47,028 nucleotides of DNA from Candidatus Burkholderia verschuerenii (GCF_001189365.1 NZ_LFJJ01000176.1:1-47028), one strand, 5' to 3'. Counted from the stretch's first letter, positions 15,962 through 25,696 are shown. Notes: generated from the sequence alone by a model not told the origin. Numbers and translations are program-made.

Positions 15962-17128
15962 CTACCGGCTTAGTGCCACGCTGTCCGCTTGCAGTCCGGC
16001 GCGAATCACGTCCACCAGCCTTTCGATGTCGCCAACCGTGTTAAACATCGCCAACGACACGCGGATGCCGCCACGCTCCGGCGAGACGCGCACGCCTTTG
16101 TGCTCGAAGAACGCGGCCCATTTTTCGACCGGAAGTGCCAGCGTATAAATGTGATTGCGCCCGCTACGCGCCCGCGGACCCACCACGCTTACGCCCAGCG
16201 TATCGAGATGTTCGAGCAGCAGATCGCCGAGCGACTGCACGTGCCTCTGGATCGCCGCCACGCTGATGCTCTGGATAAGCCGGATCGCGGCGGAAAGCGC
16301 GTGCACGTCGGGCAGATTGACGTTGCCGAATTCAAAGCGCAGCGCGTCCTTGCGCACGGCCATGTCGTCGGGGCGCGCAACATAGTCCGACGGCGGATTG
16401 GCCATGCTCGACATCGCGAGGTAGGCCGGCTGCAGTTCGTCGAGACCATCGGCGATATACAGCACGCCGAGGCCTTGCGGCACCAGCAAGCCTTTGTGAG
16501 TACCGGCCGCCAGCACCGAAATATTCAGCGCCTTCACATCGAGCGGAATCACGCCGACCGACTGCATCGCATCGACGATCAGATAGATGCCGCGCTCCTT
16601 GCACAGCGTGCCGATGCTCGTCAGGTCGTGCACCTGCCCCGCATGGAACGTGACGTGCGAAAGCGATATGACTTTCGTGCGCGCATCGACATACGGCTCG
16701 AAGGTCTTCGCCGTGGCGACCTCGTCGTCCCGCACCGGCGCAAATCGCACGTCGATGCCGTTGCGTTTGAGATTCAGCTACGCATAGGCGTTGTTGGGAT
16801 GGTCTCCTTCGATCAGCACGACGTTGTCTCCGGCCTTCAGCGGCACCGCGTTCGCCGCGATGTTGAGCCCCTCCGACGTGTTCTTGACGAACGCGATCTC
16901 CGAAGGCGAGGCATTGAAGAACGCCGCCACGCTCGCCCGCGTTTCCTCGACACGACGAAGCCAGACGGGTTTCGGGCCGGCCATTTCCAGTCCTTCGGAA
17001 AAAAAAGCGACGAGCGCATCTCGCACGCTCTGCGCGAGCGGAGTCTGGTGCGCCGAATCGAAATACAACTGATGGCGCGTGACAGGAAACTGTTCGCGAA
17101 CAGCGGCAAGCTTGTCGGTCGGAATCAT
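15962..17128 (-). pseudogene. Class V PLP-dependent aminotransferase with in-frame amber stop
   Basis: The ATG at 17128 opens MIPTDKLAAVREQFPVTRHQ, a class V aminotransferase / cysteine-desulfurase-like enzyme. The same frame is interrupted by TAG at 16778-16780, inside NNAYA-stop-LNLKRNGIDV, where relatives have an aromatic residue (TGG to TAG fits). Beyond it, all expected elements continue in frame: SLSHVTFHAGQVHD, VDAMQSVGVIPLDV, the PLP-binding Lys in AAGTHKGLLVPQGLG, and the C-terminal domain to 15962. Without the stop the protein would have 388 residues. It is divergent from an IclR gene that carries a conserved operator motif, and probably transaminates or eliminates from an amino acid imported by the neighbouring ABC system. 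Confidence 0.82.
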
Positions 17129-17257
17129 CTGTGATGTCTCAGGCGTTCTTCGAAATACACGCGAGCGAAAGATTCATCGGCTTTCGCATGCCGAATCCTT
17201 GAGCATTAGACGATCGTCGACAGCCGATGTCAAATTAATTCCGATTATTGGTAACAA

Positions 17258-17279
17258 TTAGTTCCTTTTATCGGAATAT
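17258..17279. promoter_or_regulatory. Predicted IclR operator, copy 1
   Basis: This 22-bp motif has half-sites TTAGTTCC (17258-17265) and CGGAA (17272-17276) and matches the motif at 19408-19429 at 19 of 22 positions. A longer inverted repeat, ATTCCGAT (17238-17245) with ATCGGAAT (17270-17277), overlaps it. It lies between the divergent aminotransferase and IclR genes, about 115-135 bases before the regulator's ATG. GTTCC/GGAAC-type symmetry is common among IclR-family operators. Confidence 0.65.
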
Positions 17280-17393
17280 ATCTTCGCAAATGATAGACTG
17301 ATGGCATTAGCTTCAGGGGCATGACGCCGATCGAGTATCCTAGGCATCCGCTTGCCGCGAAAAGAACGCCACAACCGAGACCACTCAGCCCAC

Positions 17394-18251
17394 ATGCGCA
17401 AGGAAGAACCCGTCGTCGCCGAATCGTCCGAACCGGAAGTGTCCCCGACCGAGCGCGCGTTTCATATCATCGAAATGGCCGCGCAGGCGGGCCGCGTGAC
17501 GACCGCCGACATTACCGCGGCGCTCGGCATCCCGAAGACCACCGCGCATCGCCTCGTCAGCAATCTTGAAGAATTCGGCTTTTTAGAACACGGCGTCGAC
17601 CGCGGCCGTTATCAGGTCGGCCCTCGCCTGCTCGAGCTCGCGACGAACATTCTCGCGGCATCGACCTTGCATGGACAGATTCACGCGCTGCTTCTGGAAC
17701 TGTCGCGGCGCACGGAGGAAACCGTGAGCCTCGGCGTCATGCGCGGCTCCGAGGTCGTGTATATCGACAGCGCGATCGGTCACTCGCCGTTGACGCTCAA
17801 TTTCCAGAAGGGGCATCGCGCGCCCGCGCATTGCACGTCCAGCGGACGCGTGTTTCTCGCGAACATGGAGAAGAAGCAGATCGAGGCCTATCTGCTGAGC
17901 GGTCCGTGGGAGCCGATCACGCCCTACACCATCGTCGATCCCGAGCGGCTGCGGCTCGAAATCGAGCTCGCGCGCAAGAAAGGCTTTGCGACCAACGATT
18001 CCGAATTCGCGATCGGCGTGGTCGGCGCGGCCGTGCCCATTGCGGGCCCGCACGGGCGCATCATCGCGTGCCTGAGCATCTCCGCGCCGAGAGCACGCAA
18101 ATCGCTCGAGCAAATCACGCTGCTGGTGCCGACCTTGCAAGCGGCGGCACTGCGCATCACGAAAATGCTCGGCGTGATCGACGGCGACAATGCAGCGGAA
18201 GACGAACCCGCCGAACCCGCGATCAAGCCCGCACGCCGCAAACGCTCCTGA
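17394..18251 (+). CDS. IclR-family transcriptional regulator
   Basis: From the ATG at 17394 this is a 285-residue regulator. It has a winged helix-turn-helix at about residues 15-80 (ADITAALGIPKTTAHRLVSNLE) and a GAF-like IclR effector domain (VYIDSAIGHSPLTLNFQKG, APAHCTSSGRVFLANM, then [20 protein letters not shown]). The C-terminus is Glu/Ala/Lys-rich. The frame extends to a TTG at 17352, but the ATG gives the usual length. It converges with the M14-type gene with no gap. It is the likely regulator of the aminotransferase, the deacylase and the ABC transporter, since the same motif lies in both divergent promoter regions. Confidence 0.88.
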   Translation: MRKEEPVVAESSEPEVSPTERAFHIIEMAAQAGRVTTADITAALGIPKTTAHRLVSNLEEFGFLEHGVDRGRYQVGPRLLELATNILAASTLHGQIHALLLELSRRTEETVSLGVMRGSEVVYIDSAIGHSPLTLNFQKGHRAPAHCTSSGRVFLANMEKKQIEAYLLSGPWEPITPYTIVDPERLRLEIELARKKGFATNDSEFAIGVVGAAVPIAGPHGRIIACLSISAPRARKSLEQITLLVPTLQAAALRITKMLGVIDGDNAAEDEPAEPAIKPARRKRS

Positions 18252-19334
18252 TTATCCGCCCGTCACGCGGCCGATCTCCGCGCCAGCGGTGATAAAGCGG
18301 ATCGCGCGCCGCATGTAGAACACGCCCTTCGTACCGCTTCTGAGCGTGACGGTGCCTCCGGTGATCGGATCGACGATATCGCAGATCGCATCGCCGATTT
18401 CCACTACATCGCCGATTCGCGCCCGATACACCACAATCCCGCTGCTCGCCGCGTAGAAGTGCTCGCTCGCGGCTTGCGGCGTGGCCGGATGCAGCAATGC
18501 GTCCGGCGTAGACGGCGTGTCGCGTATCGCGCCGCGCTCGACGAGATAAGCGATGATCGCTTGCGCCTGTTGCCGCGCGGACTCGTATGACACGTCGCGC
18601 TCGCCCGCGCATTCGATAATGGCTGTCACCGCGCCCTCGCCGATCGGATAACGGTCGCCGACATGCGCGCGTACGTCGGCCCAAGCGAGACGTACCCAGT
18701 CGATGAACAAGCCCAAGTCTGCGCCGACGAACAGCATTTGAGCCCTGGACCGCAAATGACGCGCGAGCGATTCGACGCGCGGCCACGCCTCGACGTCCGT
18801 GTAGAGGTGGACGACGGCTTCCAGCGAGCAATGAATGTCGAGCACGATGTCGGCGTCGCACGACATCTTCAGCAGCGTCGAACGCAATGAATCGAATTCG
18901 GTCGCGGGCGGCGATGCATCGAGCAAAGCGCGCATCGCATCCTTGATCGCACGCCTGTTCGACACGACGTCATCGCGCAACCGGCCTTCCAGACGCGCGC
19001 AAACGTCCTTCGGGCGTGCGACGCCACGATTGAAATTCGCCGCGCTGTTCAGATCGAAACATCCGAAGAACTGGCCGAGCACATGCTGACTCAGGCCGAT
19101 CGGATTCGCGACCGGCACGAGCGTGATCGTCGCGGCCAGCTTGCCAGCGTCTTCGAGCGATTGAAGCAAGTCGCGCAGCACATGCGCCGTGAGCATGGCG
19201 GGCGTTTCGTCGGCATGCAGCGATGCCTGCAGATAAACCTTCATGTCCGCGCCCTGCGGCCCGTATGTCAGGCGCACGACTTCACGCTGCGTACCGATCG
19301 TCGACGGCAGCAACGGTATGCGTTCGTGTAACAC
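18252..19334 (-). CDS. Succinylglutamate desuccinylase/aspartoacylase-like (M14) deacylase
   Basis: A 360-residue zinc amidohydrolase of the AstE/ASPA subfamily of M14. Zinc ligands are expected in LQASLHADETPAML (the H-x-x-E motif) and in DIVLDIHCSLE. Substrate-domain features include VPVANPIGLSQ and FDLNSAANFNRG. A C-terminal barrel-like domain of about 90 residues ends IVVYRARIGDVVEIGDAICD. The GTG at 19334 follows an AAAGGAGA ribosome site and is preferred to an upstream in-frame start. The family removes acyl groups from N-acyl amino acids. With an aminotransferase and an amino-acid ABC system next to it, uptake and breakdown of an N-acylated amino acid is a reasonable inference. Confidence 0.8.
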   Translation of the reverse strand: MLHERIPLLPSTIGTQREVVRLTYGPQGADMKVYLQASLHADETPAMLTAHVLRDLLQSLEDAGKLAATITLVPVANPIGLSQHVLGQFFGCFDLNSAANFNRGVARPKDVCARLEGRLRDDVVSNRRAIKDAMRALLDASPPATEFDSLRSTLLKMSCDADIVLDIHCSLEAVVHLYTDVEAWPRVESLARHLRSRAQMLFVGADLGLFIDWVRLAWADVRAHVGDRYPIGEGAVTAIIECAGERDVSYESARQQAQAIIAYLVERGAIRDTPSTPDALLHPATPQAASEHFYAASSGIVVYRARIGDVVEIGDAICDIVDPITGGTVTLRSGTKGVFYMRRAIRFITAGAEIGRVTGG

Positions 19335-19407
19335 GTTTCGTCTCCTTTGCCGGCGTAAGCACATTCTAGTTCCAATACCGCGATATTATCCCGTTTTAAG
19401 GTTATAT

Positions 19408-19429
19408 TTAGTTCCATTTAACGGAACAT
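19408..19429. promoter_or_regulatory. Predicted IclR operator, copy 2
   Basis: Half-sites TTAGTTCC (19408-19415) and CGGAA (19422-19426) repeat the motif at 17258-17279, with only three differences. GTTCC and GGAAC (19411-19415, 19423-19427) are symmetric here. A third, weaker half-site, TAGTTCC, is at 19367-19373. The region separates the divergent deacylase and ABC permease genes, so one regulator could control both. Confidence 0.65.
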
Positions 19430-19529
19430 CGTTGACATCGAATTTGGCTTGCGATCAAATGCGCCATACCGGACACGCGATGCTCGCGCGCCCACTTTTC
19501 AACGCAGAACTGGCAGCGGGACCTGGTGC

Positions 19530-20225
19530 ATGAGTTTCTTTCTCGACGGATACGGCGCGCTCGTGATTGACGGCGCGCTGCAAACAGTGCAACTGGCGAT
19601 CTGCTCGCTGGCGCTGGCTTTTGCGATCGGTTTGCTCGGGGCGTCCGCCAAACTGTTCGGCAGCCGCTGGATCGCCAGAGTCGCGCAGTGCTACACGACG
19701 ATCGTGCGCGGCGCGCCGGACCTCGTGTTAATGCTGCTGCTCTACTTCAGCATCCAGATTCTGCTGAACGGCATCACCGAGCGTCTGCACTGGTCGCAAA
19801 TCGATATCAAGCCCTTTGCCGCAGGTGTGATCGTGCTGGGTCTGATCCACGGCGCGTACTTCACCGAGACCTTCCGGGGCGCGTTTCTCGCGATTCCACG
19901 CGGACAACTCGAGTCGGGGACGTCGCTCGGCATGTCGTTCGGTCATGTCCTCGCGCACATCCTGTTTCCGCAGATGATGCGCTTCGCGCTGCCCGCGATC
20001 GGCAATAACTGGCAGGTGATCGTCAAGTCCACCGCGCTCGTCTCGGTCATCGGGCTGTCTGACGTCGTCAAGGCCGCACAGGACGCCGGCAAGACCACGA
20101 CGCACTATTTCTTTTTTATCGGCGTGGCGGCTCTCGTCTACTTGCTGATCACGACGATTTCCAATCTCGTGCTGCGTTACCTCGGAAAACGCTATGACAT
20201 CGGCGTGCGCAAGGTGACCCTATGA
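19530..20225 (+). CDS. Amino-acid ABC transporter permease (HisQ/ArgQ type)
   Basis: A 231-residue inner-membrane permease with about five helices. The first is at residues 10-35 (LQTVQLAICSLALAFAIGL). Family features are QCYTTIVRGAPDLVLMLLLYF and the coupling loop at about residues 130-150 (AIPRGQLESGTSLGMSFGHV). The ATG at 19530 (MSFFLDGYG) gives the usual length; the frame upstream lacks membrane character. Its stop overlaps the next permease start (ATGA). With the following three genes it forms a full importer of basic or polar amino-acid type. Confidence 0.88.
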   Translation: MSFFLDGYGALVIDGALQTVQLAICSLALAFAIGLLGASAKLFGSRWIARVAQCYTTIVRGAPDLVLMLLLYFSIQILLNGITERLHWSQIDIKPFAAGVIVLGLIHGAYFTETFRGAFLAIPRGQLESGTSLGMSFGHVLAHILFPQMMRFALPAIGNNWQVIVKSTALVSVIGLSDVVKAAQDAGKTTTHYFFFIGVAALVYLLITTISNLVLRYLGKRYDIGVRKVTL

Positions 20226-20935
20226 TCGACGTATTCCGCGAATACTGGCGCAACTACCTTTACACCGATGGCTATCAATACACGGGGCTCGTCATCACGG
20301 TCTGGCTGCTGATCTTCTCCGTCGTGATCGGTTCTCTGCTGGCCGTACCGATGGCCGTTGCACGCAGTTCGGATAACCGCATCGTGTCACGCACAGTCTG
20401 GCTCTATACCTATCTGTTTCGCGGCACGCCGCTGTTCGTGCAGTTGCTGCTTTGCTATACGGGCGTGTTCAGCCTCGAAGTGATCCGCAATCACGCGCTC
20501 ACGAATGCGTTCTTTCGCGATGGCATGCACTGCTCGCTGCTCGTCTTCGTATTGAACACGTGTGCCTACACGACCGAGATTTTCGCGGGCGCGATCAAGG
20601 CGACGCCTGCGGGAGAAATAGAAGCCGGCCTTGCCGCGGGCATGTCGAAGCTTCAGCTTTATTTGCACGTCATTCTTCCGTCGGCATTGCGGCGATCGCT
20701 TCCGAGTTACAGCAACGAAGTCATTCTGGTCTTCCATTCGACGTCGGTTGCGTTCGCCGCAACCGTGCCGGATCTGCTCAAGGTCGCGCGCGATGTGAAT
20801 TCCGCCACTTACCAATCCTTTGCTGCATTTGGCATCGCCTTCCTGCTTTATTCGGGCATCACGTTCTCGCTGGTCTGGCTGTTTCGACAGGCAGAAAACC
20901 GTTGGCTCGCTTACCTGAAACCGCAAAATGACTAA
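20222..20935 (+). CDS. Amino-acid ABC transporter permease (HisM/ArgM type)
   Basis: A 237-residue permease, partner of the preceding one. It starts MIDVFREYWRNYLYTDGYQY, an N-terminus typical of HisM/ArgM proteins, and contains YTYLFRGTPLFVQLLLCYTG and the coupling loop ATPAGEIEAGLAAGMSKLQL. The last codons overlap the ATPase gene by 8 bases. The HisQ-HisM-HisP-HisJ-like gene order indicates a lysine/arginine/ornithine/histidine or opine-type importer. Confidence 0.9.
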   Translation: MIDVFREYWRNYLYTDGYQYTGLVITVWLLIFSVVIGSLLAVPMAVARSSDNRIVSRTVWLYTYLFRGTPLFVQLLLCYTGVFSLEVIRNHALTNAFFRDGMHCSLLVFVLNTCAYTTEIFAGAIKATPAGEIEAGLAAGMSKLQLYLHVILPSALRRSLPSYSNEVILVFHSTSVAFAATVPDLLKVARDVNSATYQSFAAFGIAFLLYSGITFSLVWLFRQAENRWLAYLKPQND

Positions 20936-21724
20936 CGTTGCTTCGACCGATCAGTCGCACGCCACGGCCAAGCTCGTGGTCGACGACCTCCACAAAAGCT
21001 TTGGTGCGCATGAAGTACTCAAGGACGTGTCGCTCAGCGCTCGCGCCGGCGATGTCATCAGCATTCTCGGCTCGTCGGGTTCGGGCAAGAGCACGCTGCT
21101 GCGCTGCATGAACATGCTCGAACATCCGTCGGCAGGCCGGATTTTTGTCGATCAGGCGGAAATCCGCATGAAGCAGGACAAGACCGGCACGTTGAGACCG
21201 GTCGATAAACATCAGTTGCGCCGAATCCGCTCGAAGCTCGCGATGGTATTTCAGCATTTCAATCTCTGGCCGCATATGACGGTGCTCGACAACGTCATGC
21301 ACGCGCCGATTCACGTACTCGGACTCAGCAAGCGGGAGGCGAAGAATACGGCCGGGCCAACCTCGACAAAGTGGGTTTGGGTGCCGACATCGCCCGGCGT
21401 TATCCCGCGCATCTTTCGGGCGGACAGCAACAGCGCGTGGCGATTGCCCGCGCCCTGACGATGAATCCGGACGTGTTGCTGTTCGACGAACCGACATCCG
21501 CGCTCGACCCCGAACTCGTCTCCGAAGTACTGAAAGTGATGCAGAAGCTCGCAGCGGAAGGACGGACGATGATCGTGGTGACGCATGAAATGAACTTCGC
21601 CCGCAATGTCTCCAGCGAAGTCATTTTCCTGCACGAAGGACGTATAGAAGAACAAGGCAAACCCACCGATCTCTTCGCCAACTCCGCGAGCAGCCGGTTG
21701 CGGCGGTTCCTGTCGGCAGCCTGA
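20928..21724 (+). pseudogene. Amino-acid ABC transporter ATP-binding protein, frameshifted
   Basis: Frame one (from 20928) carries Walker A GSSGSGKST, the Q-loop in [13 protein letters not shown] and the helical start LGLSKREA. It then runs into unrelated sequence after about 21340. The next frame resumes with [20 protein letters not shown], signature LSGGQQQR, Walker [14 protein letters not shown] and [14 protein letters not shown], ending at 21724. Restoring one base at about 21340 would give a normal 265-residue HisP-type ATPase. As written, the protein stops being an ATPase before the signature motif, and the importer would be dead unless this is a sequencing error. Confidence 0.82.
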
Positions 21725-21767
21725 GCATTTTTATCATCATCGGATCATCAGCCGCAGACTTTCAACC

Positions 21768-22538
21768 ATGAAAAAACTCATTTCGACCCTGCTCTTTTGC
21801 GCGGCGGCCTTTGCTTCGTCATCTGGCAACGCGCAGGATTGGTCCACGCTGCGGTACGGTATCGATCCGTCGCATCCGCCGTTTTCCTCGCGCAACGCGA
21901 GTGGCAAGCTGGTCGGATTCGATATCGATCTCGGCACGGAAATCTGCAAACGGATCCACGCCAAATGCGAGTGGGTGCAGAACGACTTCGACGGCATGAT
22001 TCCGGCGCTTCAGGCCAAGAAGTTCGATGCCATTCTGGCGTCGATGTCGATCACGGACAAGCGCAAGCAGGTGATCGATTTCACATCGAGGTTGTATAAG
22101 ACGCCGAACAAGCTGATCGTGCGCAAGGATGCGAATCTGGAGCCGATCGCCGAATCCTTGAAAGGAAAGTCGATCGGCGTTCAGCAAGGGACGGTGCCTG
22201 AATCGTATGCGAAGGAACATTGGGCGCCCGCCGGGGCGCGCGTGGTCTCTTATCCGAACTTCGACCAGGTGTTCGCGGACCTCGCCGCAGGCCGTCTCGA
22301 TAGCTGCTTTACGGATGCAGCCGTTGGCGAATACGGCTTTCTGCGCACACCGCAAGGCGCCGACTTCAAGTTCAGCGGCGGCAACGTGTATGCGAGCAAC
22401 GGCGCGGGCATCGGCATCAGAAAATCCGATACCGATCTGAAGGAAAAAATCGACAAGGCGCTTGCGGAGATGCTGGCGGACGGCACCTATAAGCAGCTCG
22501 CCGCGAAGTATTTTCAGTTCGATCCTTACGGCAGTTGA
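21768..22538 (+). CDS. Lysine/arginine/ornithine-type ABC substrate-binding protein
   Basis: A 256-residue periplasmic binding protein. The signal peptide spans residues 1-23 (MKKLISTLLFCAAAFASSSG, cleavage after NAQ or nearby). The mature part has the family features LRYGIDPSHPPFSSRNASGK, LVGFDIDLGTEICKRI, MIPALQAKKFDAILASMSIT and FTSRLYKTP. This pattern matches LAO/histidine/octopine-binding proteins. It lies last in the HisQMP-like operon. The ligand may be a basic amino acid, an opine or an N-acyl derivative in view of the deacylase nearby. Confidence 0.88.
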   Translation: MKKLISTLLFCAAAFASSSGNAQDWSTLRYGIDPSHPPFSSRNASGKLVGFDIDLGTEICKRIHAKCEWVQNDFDGMIPALQAKKFDAILASMSITDKRKQVIDFTSRLYKTPNKLIVRKDANLEPIAESLKGKSIGVQQGTVPESYAKEHWAPAGARVVSYPNFDQVFADLAAGRLDSCFTDAAVGEYGFLRTPQGADFKFSGGNVYASNGAGIGIRKSDTDLKEKIDKALAEMLADGTYKQLAAKYFQFDPYGS

Positions 22539-22698
22539 TTCTGGCAGCAGGCCATCGGATCGAACGAACGCGCGTCGACATACCGCACTTTGGCAGTGCT
22601 TCGCGTATTCAAGAAAGACTTATTGAAAACCACGAAATCTTTCCTATGCTGATTGAGCGCCGCGGCAGCCCGCCTCGCGCTCATCTTCCGGAGAGACC

Positions 22699-25007
22699 AT
22701 GCATCACGTCGCATCGCGTCACGCCGTCTTAACCAAGCAGGCGCGCATGGCGCTGTCGATCAGCGCAGCGTTATGTGTTTGGTGTTCCGAAGCGTCGGCT
22801 TCCGGTCCTTTGCCGGGCGGCGGAAAATTCGTGGCGGGCACCGGCAGCATCGCGATCGGCGCGAATCAGGTGAACATCACGCAAAGCTCCGCGCGCGGCA
22901 TCATCGACTGGAACAGCTTCTCCATCGGACAAGGCAACACGGTCAACGTCGACAACGGTTCAGGCGCAACGCTTTCGCGTGTCACGGGTTCGGGCAAGTC
23001 GATGATCGACGGCAGCCTCAAGTCGACCGGAAGTTTTTATCTCGTCAATCCGCAGGGCGTGGTGATCGGCAAGAATGGCGTGGTGACGACGGGCGGCCGC
23101 TTCGTCGCGTCGGCACTCGATACCGGTAACGATGCCTTCATGGCCGGCGGCGATCTCTCTTTCTCTGGAACCGGCACAGGTACGGTCGTCAACCTCGGCA
23201 AGATCAGTTCGACCGGCGGCGACGTGTTCCTAATCTCGCGCACGCTCGTGGAGAACGATGGCTCGATCGGCGCGCCGAAGGGTTCGGCCGAACTCGCGGC
23301 AGGCGATACGGTGCTAATCCACGACTCCTCCGCCGCGCCGCAAACCTACGTGCAGGCCGCGAGCCACGGCGACGCCGTCAACAAAGGTAGTATCGCGGCG
23401 GCGCAAATCGCATTGCAGGCGGCGGACGGCAACGTCTTCGCGCTGGCCGGCCACGATAACGCGCTGCGTGCGACAGGCACCGCCACACGCGACGGCCATG
23501 TGTGGCTCGTCGCGCCGAAGGGCACAGCGCACGTCCACACCAGCGTCTTCGCGAAGAACGCCGACGGCAGCGGCGGCACGGTGGACACGGCCGGCAGCGC
23601 GCTTCATCTCGACGATGCCGATATCCACGCCGCGCAATGGAATCTAAGCGCGCCGCTATTCAACATCGGGCCGAGCACGGCCGCCACCTTGCTCAAGCAG
23701 TTGAATCAGGGCACCTCCATCGCACTCGATGCGACGCTCGGCGACATCGTGCTCGAACAGACGATGCGCTGGTCCGGCGATGCATCGCTCAGCGCCAATG
23801 CCTACCTCTCCGTCACGGTCGGCCCGATGGCCACACTCGGCAACGCGGGCACCGGCAATCTCACCTTGCGCGCCGACGCGAGCGGCGTCGACAACGGCGG
23901 CAGCGTGACCAACCGCGGCACCATCGACTGGTCGAAGAGCACCGGCGCCGTGGCGGCCCTGTACGATATGACCGGCAAATGGACGCCCGGCACCATCCGC
24001 TCGAATGCGGCGTGGAGCGCCGCGCCCTTCAGCGGACTCAAGACGCAAGTCACCGCGTACCGGCTCGTAAACTCCTTCGACAATCTCTCGAAGGTGCAGA
24101 ATGACATGGGCGGCAACTACGCGCTCGGCAGGGACATCGACGGCACCGATCTCGGCGTGGTCTCCGACGTTCTCGGCCAGTCGTCGCGCACGGCTTTTAC
24201 CGGGCAGTTCGATGGCCAAGGCCATACCATCACGTGCCTGCTGCTCGGCGATGGCTCCGGCGACGACGCCTACGTCGGCATGTTCTGGACCATCGGCGCA
24301 TCGGGCGTCGTCCGCAATCTCAACCTGACGAACACCGTCGCGATGAGCTACAACTCGTACGTCGGTTCCGTGGCGGGCATCAACGACGGGCTCATCTCGA
24401 ACGTCCACAACACCGGCAACGTCTGGAGCTACGTGAACTACATGGGCGGCGGCGGAATCGCCGGCATTAACAACGGCACCATTCAGCGCGCATCGGACAG
24501 CGGGTCGATCGGCGGCATCGGCGGCATTGCCGGAAGCAATACGGGCACCATCGTCCAGTCGTGGTTTTCCGGCGACGCGAGCGGCGGATCGCACGCGCAT
24601 CCGGGCGGCATCGCCGGAACCAACAGCGGCCTGATCAAGCAGTCGTACGCGACCGGATCGGCCGGCGCCACGTTCGGCTCGGGTGGTCTGGCGAACGACA
24701 ATAGCGGCACGATCGAGGAGTCCTTCTCGACCGTTTCGGTATCGACGGACTCCCGACGAGTCCCGCCGGGTCGCTTGCGCAGAACAACACGGGCACCATC
24801 AATAACAATGTCTTCTGGAACGTGCAGACCAGCGGTTACTCGGGTGTCGGATCCGGCAAGGCGGTGCCGAATGCGCAAGGACTGACGACCGAACAAATGA
24901 GCACGGCGTCCAGCTTCGGGCCGAGCTGGAACTTCGGCGCCGACGGCGTCTGGGTCATGCCGGCCGGCGGCACACATCCGATCCTGCGCTGGCAAACGGA
25001 GCAATGA
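22699..25007 (+). pseudogene. Filamentous-haemagglutinin-like exoprotein (TPS domain plus GLUG repeats), frameshifted near the C-terminus
   Basis: The ATG at 22699 follows a GGAGAG ribosome site. A signal peptide covers about residues 1-35. The TPS secretion domain follows (about 40-290), with the hallmarks NVNITQSS-like, FYLVNPQGVVIGKNGVVTTG and GGRFVASAL. A second part (about 390-500) leads to Gly-rich GLUG-type repeats (about 520-690: YVGSVAGINDGLISN, GGIAGINNGTI, GGIAGSNTGTI, GGIAGTNSGLI). The frame shifts at about 24750, fitting one lost base; the true tail (LAQNNTGTINNNVFWNVQTS to PILRWQTEQ) ends at 25007. At about 769 residues it is a short TpsA-like surface or secreted adhesin. No TpsB outer-membrane partner is in the window. 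Confidence 0.78.
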
Positions 25008-25020
25008 GCGCACGGGCGAG

Positions 25021-25053
25021 CGGGTCGAGGCCACGCGAAGCGGCCTCGACCCG
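25021..25053. terminator. Strong bidirectional hairpin between convergent genes
   Basis: CGGGTCGAGGCC (25021-25032) pairs perfectly with GGCCTCGACCCG (25042-25053) across a 9-base loop. It lies 13 bases after the exoprotein stop and 5 bases after the stop of the inverted copy on the other strand. No T-run follows on either side, so termination strength is uncertain, but position and symmetry suggest a shared terminator. Confidence 0.7.
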
Positions 25054-25058
25054 ACCCA

Positions 25059-25694
25059 TTACGGAACGATGGTGCCGTGATTGACTCCGGCAATATTGCC
25101 GACAGGACCGGCGCCCGCCACCGCCGCGGAACTCGACGAGTGCTCGATCGTGCCGTTGTTGAGGCCGACGATACCGCCCGTCGCCCGCGTGCCCGTCGAG
25201 TCGACAAATCCGTCGGTATGCACGTTGGCGATCAGCCCGTCGTTCACGCCCGCCAGCGCGCCGAGATACGTATTGGCCGCGTCGACGTTGACATACAGAT
25301 CGAGGTTGCGAACCGTGCCGCCCGAACCGATCCGCCAGAAGAGACCGACATCGGCATCGTCGGACTTGTCGGCCTGCTCCGTGCCGTTGTGTTTCCAGTT
25401 CGTGATGATATGGCCCATGCCGTCGAACTGTCCCGTGAAGGCCGTGCGTGACGCCTGGCCCAGCACGGGAAACTGCGAGGTGTCTTTCAGATCGGTCGTG
25501 AGCGCGCTGCCGAGCGCGTAGGTCCCGGCCATGTCGTTCTGTATCTTCGACAGATCGTCGAAATTATTGACGAGCTTATACGCCGTCACCTGCGTCCTCA
25601 GCCCGCTCGAAGGCGCGGGGCTCCATGCGGCATTCGAGCGGATGGTACCGGGCGTCCACTTGCCGGTCATGTCGTACAGCGCGGAGACGATGCC
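25059..25694 (-). pseudogene. 5'-truncated inverted paralogue of the exoprotein gene
   Basis: On the minus strand, TGIVSALYDMTGKWTPGT, then SNAAWSPAPSSGLRTQVTAY and LSKIQNDMAGTYALG closely match residues 410-480 of the exoprotein at 22699. GLUG-type repeats follow (YLGALAGVNDGLIANVH, GGIVGLNNGTI) and end in GTIVP. The signal peptide and TPS domain are missing. Homology stops at about 25694, exactly where a truncated MFS gene begins in the opposite direction. The preceding codons on this strand (MVSSMPRDGSKLASHC) are antisense to that MFS fragment. With no export signal it is a remnant, or a silent cassette that could recombine with the intact copy. Confidence 0.75.
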
Positions 25695-25696
25695 GG

